NCBI GenBank assembly: GCA_007858575.1
Contig: CP042279.1
Coordinates: forward strand, 5,520,501-5,584,500
Length of the DNA stretch: 64,000 nt
Reading direction: 5' to 3'
Origin: Streptomyces sp. WAC08241
GTDB taxonomy: Bacteria > Actinomycetota > Actinomycetes > Streptomycetales > Streptomycetaceae
A model generated the notes under the pieces. It was not told the DNA's origin and did not search any database. It worked only from the letters and a program-made list of their open reading frames with translations. Made by a program: the position numbers and the translations under genes. Shown in pieces: positions 30,685-39,985 of the stretch. Every line of letters begins with the position of its first letter. Position 1 is the first letter of the stretch.

Positions 30685-32379
30685 TCAGGCCTGGCGGCGG
30701 ACCTCCACCACCCGGAAGCGGTTGGCGACGAAGGCGCCGTCGCACAGGGCGGCGTTCGCCGCCGGGTTCCCGCCGGAGCCGTGGAAGTCGGAGAACGCGG
30801 CCGTCTGGTTCACGTACACCCCGCCCGTCAGATTCAGCGACAACTGGGCCGCCTCCTCCAGGCAGACCTCTCCACCGCGCGCTCGACCTCCTCCGAGGTC
30901 GTGTACGCGCCGACCGTCATGGCGCCCTTCTCGCGGACCGTGCGCCGCAGCAGCTCCAGGGCGTCGGCGGTGGAGTCCACCGCGACGGCGAAGGAGACCG
31001 GGCCGAAGCACTCCGAGAAGTACGCGTCCTGCGCCTCCGGCTTGGAGCCGTCCAGCTTCACGATCACCGGGGTGCGGACCACGGCGTCCGGGAATTCCGC
31101 GTTGGCCACCTCGCGGGAGGCGAGCGCCACCTCGCCGAGGTCGGCGGCGGCCTCCAGGCGCGCCTTCACGTCCGGGTTGACCAGGGCGCCGAGCAGGCCG
31201 TTGGCCCGGGTGTCGTCGCCGAGCAGGCCGTCGACCGCCGCCGCGAGGTCGGCCACGACCTCGTCGTAGGACTTGGGGCCCTGGTCGGTGGCGATGCCGT
31301 CGCGGGGACCAGCAGGTTCTGCGGGGTGGTGCACATCTGGCCGCTGTAGAGGGACAGCGAGAAGGCCAGGTTGCCGAGCATGCCCCGGTAGTCGTCGGTG
31401 GAGTCCACCACGACCGTGTTGACCCCGGCCTTCTCGGTGTAGACCTGGGCCTGGCGGGCGTTGTCCTCCAGCCAGTCGCCGAAGGCGGTCGAGCCGGTGT
31501 AGTCGATGATCCGGACCTCGGGGCGCAGGGCCAGGGTCTTGGCGATGCCTCGCCGGGGCGCTCGACGGCGAGCGCCACCAGGTTCGGTCGAAGCCCGTCT
31601 CGGCGAGCACCCTCGCGGGCGATCCGGACGGTGAGCGCCAGCGGCAGGACCGCGCGCGGGTGGGGCTTGACCAGGACCGCGTTGCCGGTGGCGAGGGAGG
31701 CGAACAGGCCCGGGTAGCCGTTCCACGTGGGGAAGGTGTTGCAGCCGATCACCAGGGCGACGCCCCGGCCGACCGGGGTGAACTCCTTGCTCAGCTCCAG
31801 GGGGTCGCGCTTGCCCTGGGGCTTGGACCAGTCGGCCCGTCCGGCGGGGGTGCGGGTCTGCTCCGCGTACGCGTACGCCACGGCCTCCAGGCCGCGGTCC
31901 TGGGCGTGCGGGCCGCCTGCCTGGAACGCCATCATGAACGCCTGGCCGCTGGTGTGCATGACGGCGTGGGCGAACTCGTGGGTGCGGGCGGAGATCCGGG
32001 CGAGTACCTCCAGGCAGACCAGGGCGCGCGTCTCGGCCCCGGCGTCCCGCCAGGCGCCCATCCCCGCGCGCATGGCGGGGAGCAGCACGTCGACGTCCGC
32101 GTGCGGGTACTCGACGCCCAGCTCCGGGCCGTACGGCGAGACCTCGCCGCCGGTCCAGCCGTCCGTGCCGGGCTGGTCCAGCTCGAAGCGGCCGTTCAGC
32201 AGGGACTGGTACGCGGCGAGGCCGGCCGCCGCGTCGAGGGAGCCGTCCGCCCCGTAGGCCTTCGGGTGCTCGGGGTGCGGCGACCAGTAGGCGCGGGTGC
32301 GGATGGTGTCGAGCGCCTGGTCGAGCGTGGACCGGTGCTTCTCGGCCAGACGGTCGGTGGTCGGCTGGGCGGTGGCCAT
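30685..32379 (-). CDS. paaN: PaaN, aldehyde dehydrogenase of phenylacetate degradation
   Basis: About 560 residues, start ATG 32379 (MATAQPTTDRLAEKHRSTLD). It matches the PaaN_2 type of aldehyde dehydrogenase: RTRAYWSPHPEHPKAY, HAVMHTSGQAFMMAFQAGG, VALVIGCNTFPTWNGYPGLF, SLATGNAVLVKPHPRAVLPL, IIDYTGSTAFGDWLE and catalytic Cys in YSGQMCTTPQNLLVP. In this pathway it oxidises the ring-opened aldehyde formed after ring cleavage. Indels near 31610, 31555, 31305 and 30872. Apparent upstream continuation of the frame is not used. Divergent from the 3-hydroxyacyl-CoA dehydrogenase, with a shared operator. Confidence 0.9.
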   Translation of the reverse strand: MATAQPTTDRLAEKHRSTLDQALDTIRTRAYWSPHPEHPKAYGADGSLDAAAGLAAYQSLLNGRFELDQPGTDGWTGGEVSPYGPELGVEYPHADVDVLLPAMRAGMGAWRDAGAETRALVCLEVLARISARTHEFAHAVMHTSGQAFMMAFQAGGPHAQDRGLEAVAYAYAEQTRTPAGRADWSKPQGKRDPLELSKEFTPVGRGVALVIGCNTFPTWNGYPGLFASLATGNAVLVKPHPRAVLPLALTVRIAREGARRDGLRPNLVALAVERPGEASPRPWPCAPRSGSSTTPARPPSATGWRTTPARPRSTPRRPGSTRSWWTPPTTTGACSATWPSRCPSTAARCAPPRRTCWSPRRHRHRPGPQVLRRGRGRPRGGGRRPARRRHPGQRPARRPGQPGREGAPGGRRRPRRGGARLPRGGQRGIPGRRGPHPGDREAGRLQAGGAGRVLLGVLRPGLLRRRGGLHRRRPGAAAAHGPREGRHDGRRVHDLGGGRARGGEVCLEEAAQLSLNLTGGVYVNQTAAFSDFHGSGGNPAANAALCDGAFVANRFRVVEVRRQA

Positions 32380-32434
32380 GGGTGGACCAACTCCTCGTCG
32401 AGCTGGGCAGGGAGACACGTACGGAGTTAGAGTA

Positions 32435-32452
32435 ACCGAACGATCGGTCGGG
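32435..32452. promoter_or_regulatory. PaaR-like operator between paaN and the hydroxyacyl-CoA dehydrogenase
   Basis: ACCGAACGATCGGT (32435-32448) followed by CGGG matches the paaA site over 17 of 18 positions. It lies 55 bp before paaN and about 90 bp before the divergent dehydrogenase start, so one repressor could control both directions. Confidence 0.75.
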
Positions 32453-32538
32453 ACAAGGGGGTCCGTCGATCCTGTGGAAAACCCATCGGGGAGGATCACT
32501 CCCATGAGTGCCGACGTGACCGTCAGGGGAGCGACGAC

Positions 32539-34119
32539 GTGACCGCCAAGGAGCCCGCCGCCGTGGAGCAGGACCGCGTTGCAGCCGTGGGGACGGAGGG
32601 CGCCGGGGCCGCGGGGCCCGTCGGGCGGCACCGCGTCGTCGCCGTCGTCGGCACCGGGACCATGGGGCAGGGCATCGCCCAGATCGCGCTGGTCGCCGGT
32701 CACCCCGTGCGCCTCTACGACAGCGTTCCCGGCCGGGCCGGGGAGGCCGTGGCCGCCCTCACCGCCCGCCCTCGACCGGCTCGTGGAGAAAGGCCGGCTG
32801 GACGCGGGCGCGCGCGAGGCGGCCGTCGGACGGCTGCACGCGACCGGGGAGCTCGCCGAGCTCGCGGACGCGGCCCTCGTCGTCGAGGCGATCGTCGAGG
32901 ACCCGGCGGTCAAGCGGCGGCTCTTCGCCGACCTGGAGGAGGTCGTCGGCGACGACACCGTCCTCGCCACCAACACCTCGTCGCTCTCCGTCACCGCCAT
33001 CGCCGGGGCCTGCGGCTGCCCGGCCGGTTCGTCGGACTGCACTTCTTCAACCCGGCGCCGCTGCTCCCGCTGGTCGAGGTCGTCAGCGGCTTCGCCACCG
33101 ACCCGGACGTCGCCACGCGCGCGTACGAGACGGTGAAGGGCTGGGGCAAGACGCCGGTGCGCTGCACGGACACCCCCGGCTTCCTCGTGAACCGGATCGC
33201 GCGCCCCTTCTACGCCGAGGCGTTGCGGGTGTACGAGGAGGGCGGCGCCGACCCGGCCACCATCGACGCGGCCCTGCGCGAGAGCGGCGGCTTCCGCATG
33301 GGCCCGTTCGAGCTGACCGACCTCATCGGCCAGGACGTGAACGAGGCCGTCACCCGCTCCGTCTGGGACTCCTTCCACCAGGACCCCAAGTTCACCCCGT
33401 CGCTCGCGCAGCGCCGGCTGGTCGAGTCGGGGCGCCTCGGCCGCAAGACGGGCCACGGCTGGTTCCCGTACGCGGAGGGCGCCGAGCGTCCCGAGCCGCA
33501 CACGGCCCCGCCGGCGAAGGCGCCGGAGGGGATCACCGTCCGGGGCGACCTGGGGCCCGCCGAGGCTGGCGCGGCTCTTCCAGGAGGCCGGGATCGAGGT
33601 CCGGCGCGAGGACGGCGACGGGCACGTCCGGCTGCCCTGCGGCGCCCGGCTCGGCCTGGCCGACGGCGGGACCGCCTTCGAGCACCCCGACGAGGAGATC
33701 ATCCACTTCGACCTCGCGCTGGACTACGCGCGCGCGTCCCGGATCGTGCTGTCGACCGGCGGGCGCACCTCGCCCGAGTCCCTGGCCGAGGCCGTCGGCC
33801 TCTTCCAGTCCCTCGGCAAGCAGGTGTCCGTCATCGGCGACGTGCCCGGCATGATCGTCGCCCGTACGGTCGCGATGCTGGCCGACCTCGCGGCCGACGC
33901 GGTCGACCGGGGGTCGCCACCGCCGAGGACGTCGACACGGCGATGCGGCTCGGCGTGAACTATCCGGCGGGACCGCTGGAGTGGGCCGGAAAGGTGGGCC
34001 ACGCGCGCGTGCGGGCGCTGCTCATGTCGCTGCACGAGCGCTACCCGACGGGGCGGTACGCGCCGAGCCTGGGCACCGCCCGCCGGGGCTACGCCGAGGA
34101 AGGACGTGACTCCCGATGA
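32539..34119 (+). CDS. 3-hydroxyacyl-CoA dehydrogenase (PaaH-type)
   Basis: About 525 residues, start GTG 32539. It oxidises 3-hydroxyadipyl-CoA or similar. N-terminal Rossmann motif VVGTGTMGQGIAQIALVAGH; LATNTSSLSVTAIAG; GLHFFNPAPLLPLVEVV with catalytic His; TPGFLVNRIARPFYAEALR and GGFRMGPFELTDLIGQDVNE. The C-terminal half is the second helical domain repeat (IGDVPGMIVARTVAMLADLA and NYPAGPLEW), as in PaaH-type enzymes. Indels near 32765, 33015, 33570 and 33915. Overlaps the TetR gene by 4 bp (ATGA), hence one operon. Confidence 0.9.
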   Translation: MTAKEPAAVEQDRVAAVGTEGAGAAGPVGRHRVVAVVGTGTMGQGIAQIALVAGHPVRLYDSVPGRAGEAVAALTARPRPARGERPAGRGRARGGRRTAARDRGARRARGRGPRRRGDRRGPGGQAAALRRPGGGRRRRHRPRHQHLVALRHRHRRGLRLPGRFVGLHFFNPAPLLPLVEVVSGFATDPDVATRAYETVKGWGKTPVRCTDTPGFLVNRIARPFYAEALRVYEEGGADPATIDAALRESGGFRMGPFELTDLIGQDVNEAVTRSVWDSFHQDPKFTPSLAQRRLVESGRLGRKTGHGWFPYAEGAERPEPHTAPPAKAPEGITVRGDLGPAEAGAALPGGRDRGPARGRRRARPAALRRPARPGRRRDRLRAPRRGDHPLRPRAGLRARVPDRAVDRRAHLARVPGRGRRPLPVPRQAGVRHRRRARHDRRPYGRDAGRPRGRRGRPGVATAEDVDTAMRLGVNYPAGPLEWAGKVGHARVRALLMSLHERYPTGRYAPSLGTARRGYAEEGRDSR

Positions 34120-34709
34120 CCACGGCGAAGCGCGACACGTACACCCCCGAGACGCTGCTCTCGGTCGCGGTGCGGGTCTTCAACGAGCGCGGTTACGACG
34201 GCACGTCCATGGAGCACCTGTCCAAGGCGGCGGGCATCTCCAAGTCGTCGATCTACCACCACGTGTCCGGCAAGGAGGAACTGCTCCGGCGGGCCGTCAG
34301 CCGGGCGCTCGACGGCCTGTTCGCGGTCCTCGACGAGCCGGGGGCCGGGCGGGGCCGGGCCGTCGAGCGGGTCGAGTACGTCACGCGCCGCACCGTCGAG
34401 GTGCTGGTCGAGGAGCTGCCGTACGTGACGCTGCTGCTGCGGGTGCGCGGCAACACGGCCACCGAGCGGTGGGCGATGGAGCGGCGCCGCGAGTTCGACC
34501 ACCGGGTGGCCGACCTCCTGAAGGCGGCCGTCGCCGAGGGCGACCTGCGGGCCGACGTGGACATCCGGCTGGCGACCCGGCTGCTCTTCGGCATGATCAA
34601 CTCGCTGGTGGAGTGGTACCGGCCGCACCCGGACACGGCGGCGGAGCGGCGGCGGATCGCCGACACCGTCGTCCGCCTGGCCTTCGACGGGTTGCGGACG
34701 GCCGGCTGA
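34116..34709 (+). CDS. TetR family regulator, PaaR-like
   Basis: An intact 197-residue repressor. N-terminal helix-turn-helix: LLSVAVRVFNERGYDGTSME, LSKAAGISKSSIYHHVSGKE. The rest is the helical ligand domain (VEYVTRRTVEVLVEELPYVT and LFGMINSLVEWYRPHPD). Translational coupling with the hydroxyacyl-CoA dehydrogenase, and the repeated ACCGAACRATCGGT dyad in the paaA, paaN and bkd promoter regions, make it the prime candidate for that operator, with phenylacetyl-CoA as the probable inducer by analogy with PaaR. This assignment is inference. Confidence 0.85.
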   Translation: MTTAKRDTYTPETLLSVAVRVFNERGYDGTSMEHLSKAAGISKSSIYHHVSGKEELLRRAVSRALDGLFAVLDEPGAGRGRAVERVEYVTRRTVEVLVEELPYVTLLLRVRGNTATERWAMERRREFDHRVADLLKAAVAEGDLRADVDIRLATRLLFGMINSLVEWYRPHPDTAAERRRIADTVVRLAFDGLRTAG

Positions 34710-34756
34710 CGGCCGGCTGACGTCTCGGCGGACCCGGCCCCTTCCGGCCCGGGCCC

Positions 34757-35278
34757 TCAGTGGTCCGGGTCGAGGTCCGTCTCCTCGAAGACCAGCAGGG
34801 TCCGGGTCGAGAGGACCTCCGGGATCGACTGGAGCTTGGTGAGCACCAGCTCGCGCAGGGTCCGGTTGTCCGGGGTGTGCACCAGGAGCAGGACGTCGAA
34901 ATCGCCGCTGACCAGCGCGATGTGCGCGGCTCGGCAGGGCCTGGAGCTGTTCGCGCACGGTCCGCCAGGAGTTCTGGACGATCTTGAGCGTGATGTAGGC
35001 GGAGGCGCCCTGGCCCGCCCGCTCGTGGTTCACACGGGCGCTGAAACCGCGGATCACCCCGTCGTCGATGAGCCGGTTGATCCGCGCGTAGGCGTTGGCC
35101 CGGGAGACGTGCACCCGTTCGGCCACGGACCGGATCGAGGCGCGACCGTCCGTCTGGAGTATCCGCAGGATGTCGCGGTCGATGGCGTCCAGCGGGCGCG
35201 CGGGCGGGCCCGGGAGCGCCGCCGCGGGCCCGGTGACACGACCTGCTCCCATGCGTCGGCCATTTGTTCATCCGCCAT
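34757..35278 (-). CDS. Lrp/AsnC family regulator (BkdR-like)
   Basis: About 172 residues, start ATG 35278 (MADEQMADAWEQVVSPGP). DNA-binding part: LDAIDRDILRILQTDGRASI, RSVAERVHVSRANAYARINR, LIDDGVIRGFSARVNHERAG. The C-terminal RAM domain that senses amino acids reads AYITLKIVQN, VSGDFDVLLLVHTPDNRTLR and STRTLLVFEETDLDPDH. Indels near 35235 and 34935. Divergent from the bkd operon, as bkdR genes commonly are; it is likely its activator or repressor in response to branched-chain amino acids. Confidence 0.88.
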
Positions 35279-35334
35279 GTGCCCCCGCCTCTCCAGTGGA
35301 CGACCTGCCCTTATCCCAAGCTGTGGAGAACCGT

Positions 35335-35343
35335 TTGTCCACA
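35335..35343 (+). promoter_or_regulatory. Consensus DnaA box
   Basis: TTGTCCACA on the + strand, with a one-mismatch copy TTCTCCACA on the - strand at 35322-35330. They lie between the divergent Lrp and bkdA genes. Confidence 0.45.
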
Positions 35344-35377
35344 GGCTGGTGGCGCCTGTAGCCAAAATGCCTCCACG

Positions 35378-35394
35378 ACCGAACAATCGGTAGG
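35378..35394. promoter_or_regulatory. PaaR-like operator before the first bkd operon
   Basis: ACCGAACAATCGGT (35378-35391) followed by AGG has one difference (G to A) from the 14-bp core at the paaA and paaN promoters. It is about 70 bp upstream of bkdA1 and 100 bp from the Lrp gene. Confidence 0.65.
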
Positions 35395-35462
35395 TGAGGC
35401 GCGCCACACTCGCGCCGCCCGCCTTCGGGCTTCCCGCCCGCTCCCACGAGGAGGTGGACTCG

Positions 35463-36608
35463 TTGCGACAGCGCAGTTCGACAGTCCAAGAGCCGCCCGG
35501 TGCCGCGCCCGCCCACCGGACCACCCCGCCGACGTGGCAGCCGCGCACCGACCCCGCGCCGCTGTTGCCCGACGCCGAGCCGCTGCGCGTGCTCGGCACG
35601 GACGCGGTGGCCGACGCCGACCCCGCGCTGCTGCTGCGCCTCTACGCGGAGCTGGTCCGCGGCCGCCGGTACAACACCCAGGCCACCGCCCTCACCAAGC
35701 AGGGCCGGCTCGCCGTGTACCCGTCCACCACCGGCCAGGAGGCGTCCGAGATCGCCGCCGCGGCGGTCCTGGAGGACCGGGACTGGCTCTTCCCCTCGTA
35801 CCGCGACACCCTGGCGGCGGTCGCCCGCGGCCTCGACCCCGTCCAGGCCCTGACCCTGCTCCGCGGCGACTGGCACACCGGCTACGACCCGCACGAGCAC
35901 CGGATCGCGCCGCTCTGCACCCCCTGGCCACCCAGCTCCCGCACGCGGTAGGCTCGCCCACGCCGCCCGGCTCAAGGGCGACGACGTGGTCGCCCTCGCC
36001 ATGGTCGGCGACGGCGGCACCAGCGAGGGCGACTTCCACGAGGCGCTGAACTTCGCGGCCGTCTGGCAGGCCCCCGTGGTCTTCCTCGTGCAGAACAACG
36101 GCTTCGCGATCTCCGTGCCGCTCGCCAAGCAGACCGCCGCCCCTCCCTCGCCCACAAGGCCGTCGGATACGGCATGCCGGGCCGGCTCGTCGACGGCAAC
36201 GACGTGGTCGCCGTCCACCAGGTGCTCACCGAGGCCGTGGCACGCGCGCGGCGCGGCGGCGGACCGACCCTCGTCGAGGCCGTCACCTACCGGATCGACG
36301 CCCACACCAACGCCGACGACGCCACCCGCTACCGCGAGGCCGCCGAGGTCGAGACCTGGCGGGCCCACGACCCCGTCCTGATCCTCGAACGGGAACTGAC
36401 CGAGCGCGGCCTGCTCGACGAGGACGGCCGGCGCGCCGCGGCCGAGGCCGCTGAGACGATGGCGGCGGACCTGCGCGAACGGATGAACGCCGACCCGGTG
36501 CTCGACCCGATGGACCTCTTCGCCCACGTCTACGCGGAGCAGACCACGCAACTGCGCGAACAGGCGGCGCAGCTCCGCGCCGAGCTCGAAGCCGAGGGTG
36601 AGGCGTGA
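35463..36608 (+). CDS. bkdA: Branched-chain 2-oxoacid dehydrogenase E1 alpha (first copy)
   Basis: About 382 residues. TTG 35463 lies 8 bases after GAGGAGG; GTG 35454 is the alternative. E1 alpha decarboxylates branched-chain 2-oxoacids with thiamine diphosphate. Landmarks: YAELVRGRRYNTQATALTKQ, GRLAVYPSTTGQEASEIAAA, FPSYRDTLAAVARGLDPVQA, then the ThDP motif MVGDGGTSEGDFHEALNFAA, VVFLVQNNGFAISVPLAKQT, and VEAVTYRIDAHTNADDATRY. Indels near 35940 and 36140. First gene of bkdABC; stop overlaps the next start. Confidence 0.9.
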
Positions 36609-37653
36609 TGACGACCGCGACGACCGGCCCCCGGGCGGCCGGCACCGGCCGGAACGCCGGGAAGCCCAAGCCCGCCACGATGGCGCAGGCGCTCCAGCGC
36701 GCCATGCGCGACGCCATGGCCGAGGACCCGACCGTCCACGTGATGGGCGAGGACGTCGGCACCCTCGGCGGGGTCTTCCGGGTCACCGACGGGCTCGCGA
36801 AGGAGTTCGGCGAGGACCGCTGCACGGACACCCCGCTGGCCGAGGCCGGCATCCTCGGCGCGGCCGTCGGCATGGCCATGTACGGCCTGCGGCCGGTCGT
36901 GGAGATGCAGTTCGACGCCTTCGCGTACCCGGCGTTCGAGCAGTTGATCTCCCACGTGGCGCGCATGCGCAACCGCACGCGCGGCGCGATGCCGATGCCG
37001 ATCGTCATCCGGGTGCCGTACGGCGGCGGGATCGGCGGCGTCGAGCACCACAGCGACTCCTCCGAGGCCTACTACACGGCCACCCCGGGCCTCCACGTCG
37101 TCACCCCGGCCACCGTCGAGGACGCCTACGGCCTGCTGCGCGCGGCCATCGCCTCCGACGACCCGGTGGTCTTCCTGGAGCCCAAGCGGCTCTACTGGTC
37201 CAAGTCCGACTGGTCCCCGAGGCGCCCGCGTCCGTCGAGCCGATCGGCAGGGCCGTCGTGCGGCGCCGGGGCACCGGCGCCACCCTGATCACCTACGGCC
37301 CCTCGGTGCCGGTCTGCCTGGAGGCCGCCGAGGCCGCGCAGGCGGAGGGCTGGGACCTCGAAGTCGTCGACCTGCGCTCGCTCGTGCCGTTCGACGACGA
37401 GACCGTCTGCGCCTCGGTGCGGCGCACCGGACGCGCGGTCGTGGTCCACGAGTCGACCGGCTTCGGCGGCCCCGGCGCGGAGATCGCCGCCCGGGTGACC
37501 GAGCGCTGCTTCCACCACCTGGAGGCGCCGGTGCTGCGGGTCGCGGGCTTCGACATCCCGTACCCGCCGCCGATGCTGGAGCGGCACCACCTGCCCGGCG
37601 TGGACCGGGTCCTGGACGCGGTGGCGCGGCTCCAGTGGGAGGCGGACAACTGA
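36608..37653 (+). CDS. bkdB: Branched-chain 2-oxoacid dehydrogenase E1 beta (first copy)
   Basis: About 349 residues. ATG 36608 overlaps the E1 alpha stop (TGATG). Landmarks: TMAQALQRAMRDAMAEDPTV, VMGEDVGTLGGVFRVTDGLA, CTDTPLAEAGILGAAVGMAM, VEMQFDAFAYPAFEQLISHV, IRVPYGGGIGGVEHHSDS and VLRVAGFDIPYPPPMLERHH. One indel near 37215. It forms the E1 heterotetramer with the alpha subunit. Confidence 0.92.
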
Positions 37654-39014
37654 TGGCCCAGGTCCTCGAATTAAAGCTTCCCGACCTCGGCGAGGGTCTC
37701 ACCGAGGCCGAGATCGTGCGCTGGCTGGTCGCCGTGGGCGACGTCGTCGCCGTCGACCAGCCGGTCGTCGAGGTCGAGACGGCCAAGGCCATGGTCGAGG
37801 TGCCCTGCCCGTACGGCGGCGTCGTCACCGCCCGGTACGGCGAGGAGGGCACCGAACTGCCCGTCGGCGCACCGCTCCTGACGGTCGCCGTGGGCGGCGC
37901 CGGGGAGGCGGGGCCCGCAGCCGCTCCCGCCGCCCCGGAGAAGGGCACCGGGGACGCCGAGTCGGCCGTCTCCTCCGAGTACTCCGGCAACGTCCTCGTC
38001 GGCTACGGCACTGCGGGACCCGCCGCCCGGCGCCGCCGGGTCCGGCAGACGAGCCCGGCAGCCGCTCCCGCACCGGCTCCGGTCGCGGTCCCCGCATCCG
38101 TGCCCGCTCCTGCTCCCGCGCCCGCTTCCGCCCCCGCTCACCAGGGGCCCGTGCCCGTCATCTCGCCGCTCGTGCGGAAGCTGGCCAGGGACGGGGGCTC
38201 GATCTGCGGCAGGTGTCCGGGTCCGGGCCCGAGGGGCTGATCCTGCGGGCCGACGTGGAGCTGGCCCTCGCGACGGCCCTGGATCACCGGACGCCCGCGC
38301 CGGCGCCCGTGCCTCCGTCGCACCGGCGGGCGAGCGGGTTCCGCTGCGCGGGGTCCGCGGCGCGGTCGCGGACAAGCTGTCCCGCAGCCGTACGGAGATC
38401 CCGGACGCGACCTGCTGGGTCGACGCCGACGCGACCGAACTGATGGCCGCCCGGGCGGCGATGAACGCGGCGGGCGGGCCGAAGATCTCGCTCCTCGCGC
38501 TCCTCGCCCGGATCTGCGTCCACGCCCTGGCCCGCTTCCCCGAGCTCAACTCCACGGTCGACACCGCGGCGCGGGAGATCGTCCGGCTGCCGGACGTGCA
38601 CCTCGGGTTCGCCGCCCAGACCCCGCGCGGCCTGGTCGTCCCCGTGGTCAAGGACGCGGGGAGGCGGACGGCCGAGTCGCTGACGGAGGAGTTCGGGCGC
38701 CTGACCGAGGCCGCCCGGCAGTCCGCGCTCACCCCGGCCGACCTGACGGGCGGCACGTTCACCCTCAACAACTACGGGGTGTTCGGGGTCGACGGCTCCA
38801 CCCCGATCATCAACCACCCCGAGGCGGCCATGCTCGGCGTCGGCCGGATCATCCCCAAACCCTGGGTGCACCAGGGCGAACTGGCGGTCCGTCAGGTGGT
38901 GCAGCTCTCGCTCACCTTCGACCACCGGTCTGCGACGGCGGCACGGCGGGCGGCTTCCTGCGGTACGTGGCGGACTGCGTCGAACAGCCGGCGGTGCTGC
39001 TCCGCACGGTCTGA
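37653..39014 (+). CDS. bkdC: 2-oxoacid dehydrogenase E2 acyltransferase (first copy)
   Basis: About 455 residues. ATG 37653 overlaps the E1 beta stop. Lipoyl domain residues 1-85 with the lipoylated Lys in VEVETAKAMVEVPCP; Ala/Pro linker (PAPAPVAVPASVPAPAPAP); E3-binding domain VISPLVRKLARD and VSGSGPEGLILRADVE; C-terminal acyltransferase with GFAAQTPRGLVVPVVKDAG, GGTFTLNNYGVFGVDGSTPI and the catalytic FDHRSVCDGG (HxxxDG, with an indel inside at 38930). Other indels near 38200 and 38310. No E3 gene is in the window. Confidence 0.9.
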
Positions 39015-39140
39015 CCACGCTCGTCGCCGTGCGGTCCACGGCACCCGTCGCCACGCGGTCGCGGCTCCGCCGCCGCCCGGCCCGTCCCTCCCCGCGGGAC
39101 GGCCGGGCGCCCGTGGCCCCCGGCGGCCCATACTGCTGGG

Positions 39141-39985
39141 GTGACCACCGCATACGACGCCGTCGTGCTCGCCGGGGCGCCGCCCGGCGCCTCGGCGGCA
39201 CGGACAAGCCCGGGGTACGGATCGGGGCCGGACCCTCCTCGACCGGGTGCTCGCGGCCTGCTCCGACGCCGGCCGGACCGTGGTCGTCGGGTCCCCGGCC
39301 GACCGGCCGGCCCGTCCGCTGGACCAGGGAGGATCCGCCCGGCGGCGGCCCGGTGGCCGCTCTCGACGCGGGTGCGCGGGAGGCGGAGGCCGCCGTCCTG
39401 CTCGTCCTCTCCGCCGACCTGCCCTTCCTGGACGGCGCCACCGTACGGAGCCTCCTCGGCGCCCTGGACGGGGAGCCCGGGGCGGAGGCCGCGCTCTTCA
39501 CCGACGCCGGGGGCGCGACCAGCCGCTCGTCGCCGCGTACCGGTCCGTCCCGCTGCGCCGCGAGCTGGCCCGGCTCGCGGACGAGCACGGCGGTCTCGCC
39601 CATCTGCCCCTGCGTCACCTCACGCACGGGCTCCGGCTCGTCCGGCTTCCCGCGGGCCCCTCGCCTCCTTCGACTGCGACACCTGGGAGGACATCGCCAC
39701 CGCCCGTGCCCGCATCAGGGAGCATGGGAGCGTGCTGGACGAATGGATCACCGCAGTCAAGGACGAACTGGGCATCGAGCTGGACGTCGACACCGGCGTC
39801 CTGCTCGACCTGGCCCGCGACGCCGCCCACAACGTGGCCCGCCCCGCCGCCCCCTGACCACCTTCCTGGTGGGGTACGCGGCGGCGCGCGCGGGCGAGGG
39901 AGGCCCCGAGGCGGTCGCGGAGGCGGCCCGCAAGGCCGCGGCGCTCGCCCTGCGCTGGGAGGCCGAGCAGGACGGGGCCGGATGA
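39141..39985 (+). CDS. MobA-like NTP transferase fused to DUF6457 domain
   Basis: About 285 residues, start GTG 39141. The first 190 residues are a molybdopterin-guanylyltransferase-type fold: AYDAVVLAGGAARRLGGTDK (corrected), AAVLLVLSADLPFLDGATVR with the metal Asp, QPLVAAYRSVPLRREL and ASFDCDTWEDIATARARI. The last 90 form a helical domain, LDEWITAVKDELGIELDVDT and TTFLVGYAAARAGEGG, that is DUF6457-like and often encoded alone. Five indels (near 39177, 39225, 39330, 39522, 39655). The overlap with moeA supports a molybdenum cofactor role. Confidence 0.8.

Noticed and set aside
30685..33702. A 1005-residue open frame on the - strand running through paaN and on past its start
   Set aside because: Only the part from 32379 downward encodes PaaN; the upper part is antisense to the hydroxyacyl-CoA dehydrogenase and has no conserved motifs.
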